Assembly: GCA_001936135.1 (NCBI GenBank)
Contig: CP012819.1
Span: forward strand, 2,451,501-2,515,500
Length of the DNA stretch: 64,000 nt
Direction of reading: 5' to 3'
Source of the DNA: Saccharomycopsis fibuligera x Saccharomycopsis cf. fibuligera
Lineage: Eukaryota > Ascomycota > Saccharomycetes > Ascoideales > Saccharomycopsidaceae
Positions 1 to 8,411 of the stretch are shown here, piece after piece. A program made the position numbers and the translations under genes. The notes under the pieces are model-generated. The model worked only from the letters and a program-made list of their open reading frames with translations. It was not told where the DNA came from and ran no database searches. Position 1 is the first letter of the stretch; every line of letters starts with the position of its first letter.

Positions 1-1184
1 TGGGAGCCTCTCATGGTTCTACTGGACTTGGCACTATTGCCAGGGGTGTTGTTTGGCATGGAACGCCAGAAGAATTCGTCATCTGGAGAGTTCACCGCTG
101 AAGAAGCGGAAGACGACGACGAAGAATAGCAGGAGGAGGAAGTAGACATGGCAAACGTCTCGCTGGACACGGATGACACCGAAGAGCAGCTGCTGCTAGT
201 GGATGGAGCACAAGACAAGTTGGAGGACGTTGAGCTTGAAGAGGAAATGGAAAAGTTTTGTGGTTTGTGGTAAGCTGTGCTGGCAGCAAGCTGTGGGTTA
301 GCCATGCGGCCAGAGGCTGCTGGCACACTGTGGAGCCTGGTTTGCTGAGATCTTGGGCCAAAGGAGACGTTTGGCTGGGAGTGGGAATGGGTTGGAATTG
401 CCGGCATGGTTGGCAAGCGAGATAATGGCTGTGGGTGATGCTGTTTTTGCTGGGAAGGAAGCTGGGGCAACGACGGGAACTTTCTGAGCTGGCCGGCGCC
501 TCTCTGGGAGGCTCTTGGAAGAGGCTTGCTAGAGGACATCATAAAGCTCTTGCTGGTGCTGGTGCTGGTGGTGCTGTTAGAGAGACCTTCGCTTGGTCTT
601 GGAGGAGAGCTGATTTTCTGCTGTCTGAGGAAGTTTTTCAACTTCACGACGTTCTTGATCTCCTGCTTGATTGGGGCCAAGAAGTCTCGCAAGACGTAGA
701 CGAGGTCGTGGCTGGTTACTGTGATATCCCAGTCGAGCAAGAACAACAACTGTCTTTCCATCTCGTTGATCTCGTGGGTAGCGAATAGGCCGTCGGTGTA
801 TTTTGCCCAGTGCTTGTTTTTGGGAGAAGCGTCGTTGTGGAACTTGGCGCTGAGGATCAAGCAGGCCAAGAAGATTCTGTGTCTGGAGCTCGGGTCCTGG
901 GCAGAGGCCCCCTGCGGAAGCTTCTCGTTGAGCTTCTTCAAGTAGACCAAGGTGGCCATCAACGTGCCAGTGAACACATTGGTGTACTTGACGAGCTTGG
1001 AGATGAAGGTGTACAAGGAGGGAAGCGGAGAGCCGGGACTGCCCGTGGGAGAAGAGGGAGGCGACGGGTAGGAGTCCTGGACACAGCACGGCAACACCTT
1101 GAGAGTGCTGTTCACCAAGCACTGGAGCATCTGGTTGTTGACCGGCTGGTTCAAGAAAAGGTGAAGGGCCTGGGAGTTGGACAT
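1..1184 (-). CDS. Pho85-type G1 cyclin, PCL1/PCL2 family (3' end beyond the window)
   Basis: The minus-strand frame opens with ATG at 1184-1182 and stays open for 394 codons to the left edge, so the C-terminus is missing. The translated product has a cyclin box at about residues 55-172, with RHRIFLACLILSAK (101-114), HWAKYTDG (125-132) and ERQLLFLLDWDIT (143-155). These blocks are characteristic of yeast Pcl1/Pcl2, cyclins that activate the kinase Pho85 in G1 for bud emergence and polarised growth. After about residue 200 the protein is Ser/Gln/Pro-rich low complexity. In this GC-rich gene leucine is written TTG, CTC and CTT; I noticed no CTG. The first ATG of the frame precedes the conserved region closely, so the start is well supported. 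The exact PCL paralogue cannot be fixed. Confidence 0.85.
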   Translation of the reverse strand, partial: MSNSQALHLFLNQPVNNQMLQCLVNSTLKVLPCCVQDSYPSPPSSPTGSPGSPLPSLYTFISKLVKYTNVFTGTLMATLVYLKKLNEKLPQGASAQDPSSRHRIFLACLILSAKFHNDASPKNKHWAKYTDGLFATHEINEMERQLLFLLDWDITVTSHDLVYVLRDFLAPIKQEIKNVVKLKNFLRQQKISSPPRPSEGLSNSTTSTSTSKSFMMSSSKPLPRASQRGAGQLRKFPSLPQLPSQQKQHHPQPLSRLPTMPAIPTHSHSQPNVSFGPRSQQTRLHSVPAASGRMANPQLAASTAYHKPQNFSISSSSSTSSNLSCAPSTSSSCSSVSSVSSETFAMSTSSSCYSSSSSSASSAVNSPDDEFFWRSMPNNTPGNSAKSSRTMRGS

Positions 1185-1344
1185 GGCAGCTGGCGGAGGG
1201 AGTGCGAGGGAGTGTGAGGCAGTAGTGGCAAGGCAAAGCAGACAAGGAGAGAACGACAAGAAGGGAATGTCAGTGGAAGGCCTTGGGAGAAACAGAGAAC
1301 ACTGAGCCAAAAGAAGATCAGCCCAAGAGCACCGTCCGAAGGTC

Positions 1345-1363
1345 ATATATATATATATATATA
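1345..1363 (-). promoter_or_regulatory. (AT)n TATA-like tract before the cyclin
   Basis: An uninterrupted alternating AT tract of 19 nt lies about 160-180 bp upstream of the cyclin ATG, followed by further TATA-like steps to about 1390. It could serve as the TATA element of that gene. No other TATA-like sequence lies between it and the start codon. Confidence 0.4.
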
Positions 1364-1519
1364 CAGATAGATAGACATATATACATATATCTACAACCTG
1401 CCAGAGGTACTAATGGAGCTCTGCAGGCAGAGAAGAGTGAAAAAAACAGGCAGGCTGCTGCGTCATGCAAGGAGTGGCAGGAAACGAGGACGCTATTGCG
1501 CAAACGTGCGCAAACATGC

Positions 1520-1547
1520 GCCATCCTGCGCCGTGCCGCAGGATGGC
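1520..1547. repeat. Inverted repeat, 11-bp arms
   Basis: The arms at 1520-1530 and 1537-1547 are perfect reverse complements (core CCATCCTGCG / CGCAGGATGG) around a 6-nt loop. It follows two spaced copies of GCGCAAAC at about 1498-1515. Confidence 0.85.
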
Positions 1548-1564
1548 AGGTACTGTGCCGGTAG

Positions 1565-1589
1565 ACGCGGTGGGAGCAGGATCCCGCGT
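1565..1589. promoter_or_regulatory. Two MCB-core (ACGCG) sites before the cyclin
   Basis: ACGCG occurs at 1565-1569 and its reverse complement CGCGT at 1585-1589, about 380-405 bp upstream of the cyclin ATG. A full ACGCGT lies farther out at 2452-2457. ACGCG is the core recognised by the G1/S factor MBF (Mbp1/Swi6), known to drive G1 cyclins in yeasts. Function here is inferred from motif and context. Confidence 0.4.
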
Positions 1590-1781
1590 CATTGTGCAGC
1601 AAAACCACAACAGAAACCTGCTTACGTAACAGGGCTGCAAAGCCTTGGTAATACATCGTGCTCGGCTTAGCTAAGGCCCCGCGGCGGGCGCCCCTGCGTG
1701 CCTTCGTTGAGCCTCCCGCCTCGACAAAGGCACCGCACAAGCAGGGCACAAGCTGGGCAGCAGTCTGGCCCACAGTGACTG

Positions 1782-1812
1782 CTGCTCGACCCCGGCGGCC
1801 GGGGTCGAGCAG
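1782..1812. repeat. Near-perfect palindrome, 15-bp arms and 1-nt centre
   Basis: Arms beginning CTGCTCGACCCCGGC and its exact reverse complement flank a single base. The structure is very GC-rich and would form a stable cruciform or RNA hairpin. It matches no terminator or mobile-element end that I recognise. Confidence 0.85.
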
Positions 1813-1938
1813 TCGCCAACGGCGTCAACGCCGACTGAGTCTCGTCTTCCTGGCGGGGCGTCTCCTTGTTTGTGCTCGCTCGCCTCGTTTGGTGCGGGCG
1901 AGCAGCGCGGGAAGGCGCGCAGGGCTGGTGAACACCCA

Positions 1939-2013
1939 GCATTGCCAGGACCCCGGCTATGCTCGCAGCCGCCCGCAGCCGCCCGCAGCCCGCAGCCGGG
2001 GTCCTGGCAATGC
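1939..2013. repeat. Inverted repeat, 20-bp arms
   Basis: Positions 1939-1958 and 1994-2013 are perfect 20-bp reverse complements around a 35-nt loop made of repeated GCCCGCAGCC-like units. It is the longest-armed inverted repeat I found in the window. Confidence 0.9.
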
Positions 2014-3045
2014 CTGGCAACGGTAAACAACACTACACGAAGCCAGCTCCACGGCCCTTTTTCACTGTTCCACAACCCAGCAGCACCTTGCTCGCGGACG
2101 CTCTTCCCCTGTCCAGAGCAGGTGGCTGCTCGTGTTTCCCGGACGCTGCTGCTCTGCGGCACCGCGTCCGCATCTGCCCTCCTTCCGCCTTCCACACAGA
2201 TAGACGGTAGTGGCATGCACCACTCGAGTGGTGCTTGCCCGATGCGTGGATACATTACTCCCCTTTGGCTTTGCTTGCCTCGCACCGCTCACTACACTTC
2301 CTGTTACGGCAGGCTTAGAACATCTTTTGTTGCAAAAATAGACGCTTTTGGCACGTCCGTCTTCACCGGTGCCTTCAACGTGCAACGGTGCCCTGCAAAA
2401 CCTCAATGCGCCCGTTTCGAGCGCTAATGGCCTGAGAAAAAGTGTGTGCCTACGCGTCGATGGCCATCGCTTCCCATCACGTCTCGTTTTTGACAGCCGG
2501 CCAGGAGCTAACGCTACCGCTGCTATCCAGCTGTGCGGTGTACACACTTTTTCGCTGCCCTCCCGAGAGACTGAGCTCAGATCTTGCTTTCTGCCAGATA
2601 AACACACGCGCAAGAAGCTGCGAAGCACGTGAGGTGCAAGGTGCACGATGCAAAGGCGCCACTCATCCCACAGTGCGCCCAACGCTCACAGTTACTCTGA
2701 CCTGGTTGCGCGCCGGGCGCAGGCGCCAGTGCAATGGTACAACCCCCCCCCCCACCCCCACCTCGGCTGAAGGCGGCCTCTCTTTTTCGCAGGGCTTGGT
2801 GCTTTCTTCTGTCGCTGCCACAAGCAGCGCTTTTGCGCTGTTGTGTCCAGCGGGCCCAAGTCCGGGTAGCGAACATAGATGCGCCATACTGCAGGCCAGC
2901 CACCTTCCGTGGGCGCTGATGAGCAGCGCGCGGCTTGCAGAAACAGCGATGATAGCTGTATGGTAGGGTACATCTTCATGTCTGTAAACCAGCGCCATCC
3001 GGCCACGAGACTGGCATTGTGTAATCTCCGCGACTCAGTCGCAGC

Positions 3046-3106
3046 ACAGCACAGCACAGCACAGCACAGCACAGCACAGCACTGGCTGGCTGGCTGGCTG
3101 GCTGGC
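3046..3106. repeat. Compound microsatellite (ACAGC)7 then (TGGC)6
   Basis: Seven ACAGC units (3046-3080) are followed after two bases by six TGGC units (3083-3106). A short stretch of the reverse-complement motif (GCTGT) recurs near 55780-55797. These look like replication-slippage repeats in non-coding DNA. Confidence 0.9.
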
Positions 3107-3918
3107 TGTGGCCCAAACGGGCTGTCCAGGTCGTATGTTGTCTTCTCAGTTGTACTTATATAGCTGTCATTCTCCTTCAGTTTTCGTTCATTCGCACTTG
3201 TCGTGTTAGTTATGTGCGTAGACGCACCACCCCACCTTCGTTACTCTTGTACTATTATAGTAGTACACAGCCATTTCGCCTATTATGATTATGTCATCCG
3301 TGCCACTATCATGACTCAGTTATTTGTCAGCGAAGCCAAGCAAAGCAGGAGCGAGGCAGACATAATGTATGCCACCCAAGACTCTGGATTTGCTATATTA
3401 TATGCATTCTGTCCCAGCACCATCCGCAGTGAACCAATGGGGAGATTCCAGCTTTCCAGCTAAAACAAGCCGATGTACTGTAGTATCCTTGAGCTAGATA
3501 GCACACAATGTAAATTGGCGGACCTGATTTACGTTATCCGAAGCTGAAAGCTTTTACATCACGCTGCGAAGTGAAAAAACGTTTATACGAACTGTGTGAA
3601 TTGTGAGCACAGCCGCGCAGTACGGTAAATTGAAAGCGAAAACAAACACAAAAATCTATTAGCTTTTCTTCGGCTAGGTGAAGACACTAAGTGCAAATTT
3701 TTCAGCCGATGCAAACAAAAGGGAGAGCGTGAAAGTAGACATAGTCAAGAAGTTAAAATATAGAAACCGCAGCTGCAAAAAAAAAAAAAATGAAACGAAA
3801 TAAAATAAAGTGACGTGAAAAAAGGGAAATAAAATTAAAACGGTCAATGATGAAAAAGACAAACGAAAAGGTCAAAGTAGAAGAGCAAAATTGAACAGTT
3901 TGAAAAGATAGATCCAAA

Positions 3919-3949
3919 ACAAATAAACAAACAAACAAACAAACAAACG

Positions 3950-3978
<29 letters not shown>
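3919..3978. repeat. (CAAA)n followed by a 29-nt A tract
   Basis: A run of CAAA units ends at 3948 and an uninterrupted A29 occupies 3950-3978. It lies about 270 bp beyond the stop of the minus-strand zinc-cluster gene, so in the mRNA sense it is poly-U, not a retroposed poly-A tail. Confidence 0.85.
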
Positions 3979-3980
<2 letters not shown>

Positions 3981-4251
3981 GGCAACTTCTGTAGATATAT
4001 GAATGCAGAAAAAAAGAACAATTAGAAAATAAATAATACAACACCAAGGAATAGTACAACTCCAGTGTGTAAGGCAAATGGGAAATGAGCACAACAGAGC
4101 GAAATAGAAAGAAAGAAACAGAGCATGAAACAATGCAAACTAAGGAAAAATTGAAAACGCTTATAGCTCCAGTGCTGTTTATAGCACTAGTAGCAAAAGG
4201 ATAAACATCCCCTAAAGCGTCAATAAAACAAGGAAAAAGAAATGAACAACG

Positions 4252-7200
4252 CTAAGCAGCTCTCTCGAAAAACAATTGGTTCAACACCTCATTTCTGTCA
4301 TGGTAGTAATCGGTGTATAAATCACTCACGCTTTCTTCGATCTCAGTACCATCGAAATTCAAGGAGTTTGCGTTCTTGTAAAACAAGTTCAACCTCTCGT
4401 CCTCATGATTGTGGAACCGTGGGTTGAAATCGCCAATGGAAAGGCCGTTTGTAGACAAAGGCAGGAGTAGATCAACAAAATCTTCATCAACAGCCTCTAG
4501 GTCGGTATTGGAGTATATCGAAGCACCATTGATGCCGCCACTAGCAAGGGGGGCCATGCTGCCTGGAGTACCGCCAACCAGATCCGTGTCAACTTCGCTG
4601 CTGCCGCTGGCACTTGATGGTGAAATAATATTGTTACCATTCACAATACTCAAGTCGGTACTGGAGTTGTACTTGTTATAGTATCTATCGAACTTATTGA
4701 CATTGATTGGCACGGAAAACGGGTGATTGGGAGACCCGCTGTTATTAATGAAATTGTTTGCATAATTTTCGTTTCTCTTTATTTTGCTGATAATAGAGTC
4801 AATCATTTTATGATTTTTGAAGTCGCCATGGATGTAGTTCGACATTGTCGCTAAGTCATGACGTGGGTACGACAATTTGGAGAAAGTCACGTTATTTATG
4901 CTTGTTGCTATTCTCTCTTTTTCAAAATCAATAGCGATAAAATTATCAGCAGTAAACTTCTTCTTGAAAGTTGTCATCTGCACTTCTTTGAGATTGTTGC
5001 ACTTTCTAGTAAGTAATCTATTCTCAGCACCCCTCTCAAAAAATTCATGAGGGTACGGGTTGATGAGCACCAAGTTGTTCAAGAACAAATTTGTGCGCAT
5101 GTTGAAGAACGCAATGATTCTAACTGCATAATTCATGTGTATTCTTAGCTGTGAAACTTTGTAACTCTGCTGCTGCTGCTGCTGCTGCTGCTCGTTTGGA
5201 CCAACAGTCAAGTACTCTGCTGTAACCCCGTCGTCAAAATATTTACCATAATGGTTATAATCAAACCCATAAATATTAGAACAAGTGCTGAACGTCGATC
5301 CAAAAAAGTACACACACTCGGGAAAAATGTTATTCAACGCATAGCAAAGGGCAATCCAGTAAGTGTAAAATACTTTATGCACCAGCTTCATACTCCGGTT
5401 GCATTTCACTACCACCATTTCTGAGGGAGCAATGCGTAGCCAGTCATAGATAATCTCATAAATCATTTCCATTGGGAAGTTGTTCACTTTCGATGTGTCC
5501 TTGGCGTATTTAACTCGTGACAACAACTTGTTTATGAATGAGGTTAAATTGTTGAACTGAAAGCTTATCCGCTCGTCGGCTTCATGTGCAATGAACGCAT
5601 GGTAAAAACTGCTCACCTCATTCAAAATCTCCTGTAAACATTCGAGGTTATAGTTTGGCAAGAAAAGCGACTTTATAGCAGAAACTGGGATCTTCGTCTT
5701 TGGTGAAAACGTCTTGTTTTTGTACTCGTTGCTAAATCTGATGTAAACTTTTTGTAACGAGCACATCAAACTGAAAGAGCCGCCATAAAAACAGGAGGTC
5801 TGAAGCGCATTGTCGGGAATGAGCAACGCAGCATTGTGAATGATGATTGTGGTATACATCAACCGTGTAGAGATTTGGTAAATCTTCTCGATATCCTCAC
5901 TGTCAAAACTGTTACAAATGTTCCAGAAGCCTTCACTGTCCATGCACTTGTAGCTATCCAAAATCTTTAGTCCTTTCGCAATTGAGTTGAAGACAATGTC
6001 CTTGTAGTGGTAAGGTATTTTTTTGAATAGTTCCATAGTGAGCACCTTGTGGTTTGCAGAGTGCACTGTGTTTGCTTTCAAGTACCCTATACTGCAGTCT
6101 AGTAACGAAGCACACACCGGTAGCGACTTGGTAGCCTCAACCATCATGTAGTAAAACCATATATCTTGCATGAACCCCTGAAAGCAAGCGTCGTTGACAG
6201 AGTAGTCGAACGAGGTGTAATTGTAAATATTGAATCTCTTGGGAATCTCGAACTTTGTGTTGTAATTGAACCTGTAGACCAGAAACAGCTTGCGTTCTAT
6301 GCTACTGCCGGAAAGGCCTTTTGGTTGCTGCAAATGCTCCGCTGTTCCATTTTTGGCGGCCAGTTTTACCACAAGAGGGAGGCTTTTGCTGGCGCCGCCA
6401 TTTAAAGCTTTTGTCAAAGACTTGATCTGTACAGCTTTGACAGCGTTGTCTTTGCTGCTGTTTTTCTTCGATCTAGAGGACTTGAGTTTGAACTTGCCGA
6501 AATGGGGCCCCGCGCTAAGGCTGCTTTCACCATTGTTCCGTAGGGTTAACTTGTGGTCTGCGATGATTGCGTGTGCGCGCTTGATTCTGTTTATCACTTC
6601 GTCGTCCTCGTCCAAGTAACTGCAGCGCACCTTGTTCTGAATGCACCGCGAACACTGGGGCAAAGTCTCATCGCATCGTTTTTTGAATCTCTTGCGGCAG
6701 TTGCGACAGCCAAGCTTTGAAGAAACATACGATCTTTTCTGTCTCGCAGCGGCCACCGCTGAGTTTGCAGCGCTTAAGCTGCCGGCGCTTGAGCTGCCGG
6801 CGCTTATGGGCTGTGTATTTACTTGAAACTGGATTGAGCCCCCGGCGCCGCTTGCCATATTTTGCGAGTGCCTGCTCCCGTGGTGGGGCGGACGGCCTGC
6901 TGTGTTATTACTATCAGCACTGCTGCTGGTGCTGCTGGTGCTGGTGCTGGTGCTGGTGCTGGTGCTGGTGCTGGTGCTGGTGCTGGTGCTGGTGCCACCA
7001 CCGCTGCCCCCACCGCTTACGGATTGGAAGCTCGTGACAGGAAAGTCGATCAAGTTGCTGCGCGAAGGAGAGACGCTGGAGCTGTCAGAGGAAACCGCAC
7101 TCTGGCTCTGAGCTTGACGCGACGAGCTCGGACAGAGCTCAGGCGCAGAACCGCCGGCGCTGGCGGCGCTGACGGCGCTGACGGCGCTGGTGTCTTGGTG

Positions 7201-7554
7201 GTTTCGCTGCGGCTGGTACAAGTTTCCGAGCTGGTAGTGGCTGTTGATCTGGTCGCTGTTGATGCTGCTGAGGTTGCCGATGGAGCCGATGCTCAACGAG
7301 GACGCGGGGCTTGTGAACTGGCGGCTCGAATGGTGCTCGTGAGAGCCATCTGGGTTTGCAAAAGACGGCGTGGGAGTAGAGGAAGGAGAGCACACATTGT
7401 GATGCGCCGACGTGGTCGTGGTCGTGGTCGTGGTCGTGGATGCGGTATTGCAGTTCGTGGAGGACGACGAGAGCGGATGATGGCTGTTCGGCGTCACCAT
7501 AGCATATGAGGTGAAGGGAACGCAAAGATACTGGTGGTGCTGTAACAGCTGCAA
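4252..7554 (-). CDS. Zn2Cys6 zinc-cluster transcription factor
   Basis: A 1100-aa protein carries a fungal binuclear zinc cluster at residues 283-311. The cysteine order is C-x2-C-x7-C-x6-C-x2-C-x6-C, starting GCRNCRKRFKKRCDE and ending CSY. The G-C...CDE...P-x-C...C-x-Y pattern recalls the sterol regulators Upc2/Ecm22, but the first loop is one residue longer than their usual x6. About 280 residues of Ser/Thr/Gly low complexity precede the finger, including a (TS) run at about 188-208 encoded by a hexanucleotide repeat and a poly-Thr run. A Lys/Arg-rich linker follows. Residues about 430-950 form the folded region expected of a fungal transcription factor regulatory domain, with a poly-Gln insert encoded near 5168-5193. 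Met19 is an alternative start. I cannot assign an orthologue or target genes. Confidence 0.85.
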   Translation of the reverse strand: MQLLQHHQYLCVPFTSYAMVTPNSHHPLSSSSTNCNTASTTTTTTTTTSAHHNVCSPSSTPTPSFANPDGSHEHHSSRQFTSPASSLSIGSIGNLSSINSDQINSHYQLGNLYQPQRNHQDTSAVSAVSAASAGGSAPELCPSSSRQAQSQSAVSSDSSSVSPSRSNLIDFPVTSFQSVSGGGSGGGTSTSTSTSTSTSTSTSTSTSSTSSSADSNNTAGRPPHHGSRHSQNMASGAGGSIQFQVNTQPISAGSSSAGSLSAANSAVAAARQKRSYVSSKLGCRNCRKRFKKRCDETLPQCSRCIQNKVRCSYLDEDDEVINRIKRAHAIIADHKLTLRNNGESSLSAGPHFGKFKLKSSRSKKNSSKDNAVKAVQIKSLTKALNGGASKSLPLVVKLAAKNGTAEHLQQPKGLSGSSIERKLFLVYRFNYNTKFEIPKRFNIYNYTSFDYSVNDACFQGFMQDIWFYYMMVEATKSLPVCASLLDCSIGYLKANTVHSANHKVLTMELFKKIPYHYKDIVFNSIAKGLKILDSYKCMDSEGFWNICNSFDSEDIEKIYQISTRLMYTTIIIHNAALLIPDNALQTSCFYGGSFSLMCSLQKVYIRFSNEYKNKTFSPKTKIPVSAIKSLFLPNYNLECLQEILNEVSSFYHAFIAHEADERISFQFNNLTSFINKLLSRVKYAKDTSKVNNFPMEMIYEIIYDWLRIAPSEMVVVKCNRSMKLVHKVFYTYWIALCYALNNIFPECVYFFGSTFSTCSNIYGFDYNHYGKYFDDGVTAEYLTVGPNEQQQQQQQQSYKVSQLRIHMNYAVRIIAFFNMRTNLFLNNLVLINPYPHEFFERGAENRLLTRKCNNLKEVQMTTFKKKFTADNFIAIDFEKERIATSINNVTFSKLSYPRHDLATMSNYIHGDFKNHKMIDSIISKIKRNENYANNFINNSGSPNHPFSVPINVNKFDRYYNKYNSSTDLSIVNGNNIISPSSASGSSEVDTDLVGGTPGSMAPLASGGINGASIYSNTDLEAVDEDFVDLLLPLSTNGLSIGDFNPRFHNHEDERLNLFYKNANSLNFDGTEIEESVSDLYTDYYHDRNEVLNQLFFERAA
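6937..6996. repeat. (GGTGCT)10 coding hexanucleotide repeat
   Basis: About ten tandem GGTGCT units lie inside the zinc-cluster gene. Read on the minus strand they encode alternating Ser-Thr. A second coding repeat, (GTGGTC)n at about 7411-7439, encodes poly-Thr in the same gene. Both keep the reading frame and are likely length-polymorphic. Confidence 0.9.
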
Positions 7555-8113
7555 GATAGCAGTCCTAAATATCTTGTATTGTGGTGGCTGGCGAGGTGTG
7601 GAAGAAGCGTAGCAGAGAGATGTGATATGCCAGTCAGTCAGTGGCTTTTTCCGTTTTTATTTTTCTGATATTCACCGCAGCAGCAATTAGTCTGAGTGTC
7701 CAAGAAAAATGCGGATGAAGAATCCTCGGACAGGGAACCAGCGTCTGTCTGAGTGTCTGTGTGTCTGAGTGTCCTTGGGCGAAAAAAAAGAAAAAAATGT
7801 ACAGAGAACAGAAAGCCGGCGCTCTGCGCGCTGTGGTGTTCGAGGCCCTGTCTGTCTGGGCTGTCTGTGTCTCTCTTTTCTCCACCACACACTGGAATGA
7901 GCTGCCTGTCTCGCGGCTTCTACCACTTGTGCTGTTAACAGTCTCCACACCACCTCTGAGCAAGCGACGGGCCTTTTCTCTTGCGCGGTGCAGACCTGCT
8001 CGTGCTCCGGCTCCATGAGCGCCAGCACTCGCCAGTAACCTGGGAAGACTGTTCTGTCCGTCTTCTTGCTCCCCGGAAGGCCGCAGCAGACTGCCGGATT
8101 GCGTTGATGAATC

Positions 8114-8141
8114 TGCAGGCAGGCCTGCAGGCCTGCCTGCA
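8114..8141. repeat. 28-nt perfect palindrome
   Basis: Positions 8114-8141 equal their own reverse complement (half-site TGCAGGCAGGCCTG). It lies about 270 bp upstream of the second zinc-cluster gene. It could be a dimeric protein-binding site or a cruciform-forming element. Confidence 0.9.
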
Positions 8142-8157
8142 TGCACGCACGTGCGTT

Positions 8158-8197
8158 CACAAGCGCCGACAAGCGTTCACAAGCGCCGACAAGCGCC
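8158..8197. repeat. Tandem duplication of a 20-bp unit
   Basis: The unit CACAAGCGCCGACAAGCGTT at 8158-8177 is repeated at 8178-8197 with only the last two bases changed. Each unit contains GCGCCGAC, so the pair could present repeated factor-binding sites. Confidence 0.85.
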
Positions 8198-8411
8198 CAC
8201 GCACGTCGCAGCACGTATCACCAAGTGGACGCGTGCTAGAGTGCCTCGCTGCGCCAGTCACGCAGGCGTCTCGGAACTCCTTTGTCCAGGCCGACCGGTC
8301 CCCGGGAACTGGGCAGGGTAATGGCATACAGACCGACATTGATCGGCTTCGGGCAAAGCTCGGTTTGCAGCAGCGACAACTGTCGGCCGCAAAAAAATTT
8401 GTCCAGTGTGG

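Larger units (their letters stand above)
1185..4251. other. 3.07-kb intergenic region upstream of the cyclin, GC-rich and repeat-rich
   Basis: No convincing gene is visible on either strand. From about 1480 to 3110 the DNA is GC-rich and carries several inverted repeats, a C tract at 2743-2753 and microsatellites. From about 3200 it becomes AT-rich and ends in a purine-rich, poly-A-bearing stretch that would be the 3' untranslated side of the downstream zinc-cluster gene. Such a long promoter before a G1 cyclin resembles the extended promoters of CUG-clade regulatory genes; that comparison is inference. Confidence 0.7.
7555..8411. other. Divergent promoter between two zinc-cluster genes
   Basis: This 857-bp spacer separates the starts of the two Zn2Cys6 genes. 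It contains a 28-nt palindrome, a 20-bp tandem repeat, an E-box CACGTG at 8148-8153, ACGCGT at 8229-8234 and CCG-N8-CGG at 8333-8346. CGG triplets are the classic half-sites of zinc-cluster factors, so autoregulation is possible. No gene is visible in it. Confidence 0.6.

Noticed and set aside
577-1245. A 222-codon minus-strand frame across the cyclin region
   Set aside because: It overlaps the cyclin in another frame. Only the frame starting at 1184 gives the conserved cyclin box.
3950-3978. A29 tract as a retroposed poly-A tail
   Set aside because: No target-site duplication or preceding retrosequence is visible, and it lies in the 3' flank of a minus-strand gene where it reads as poly-T.
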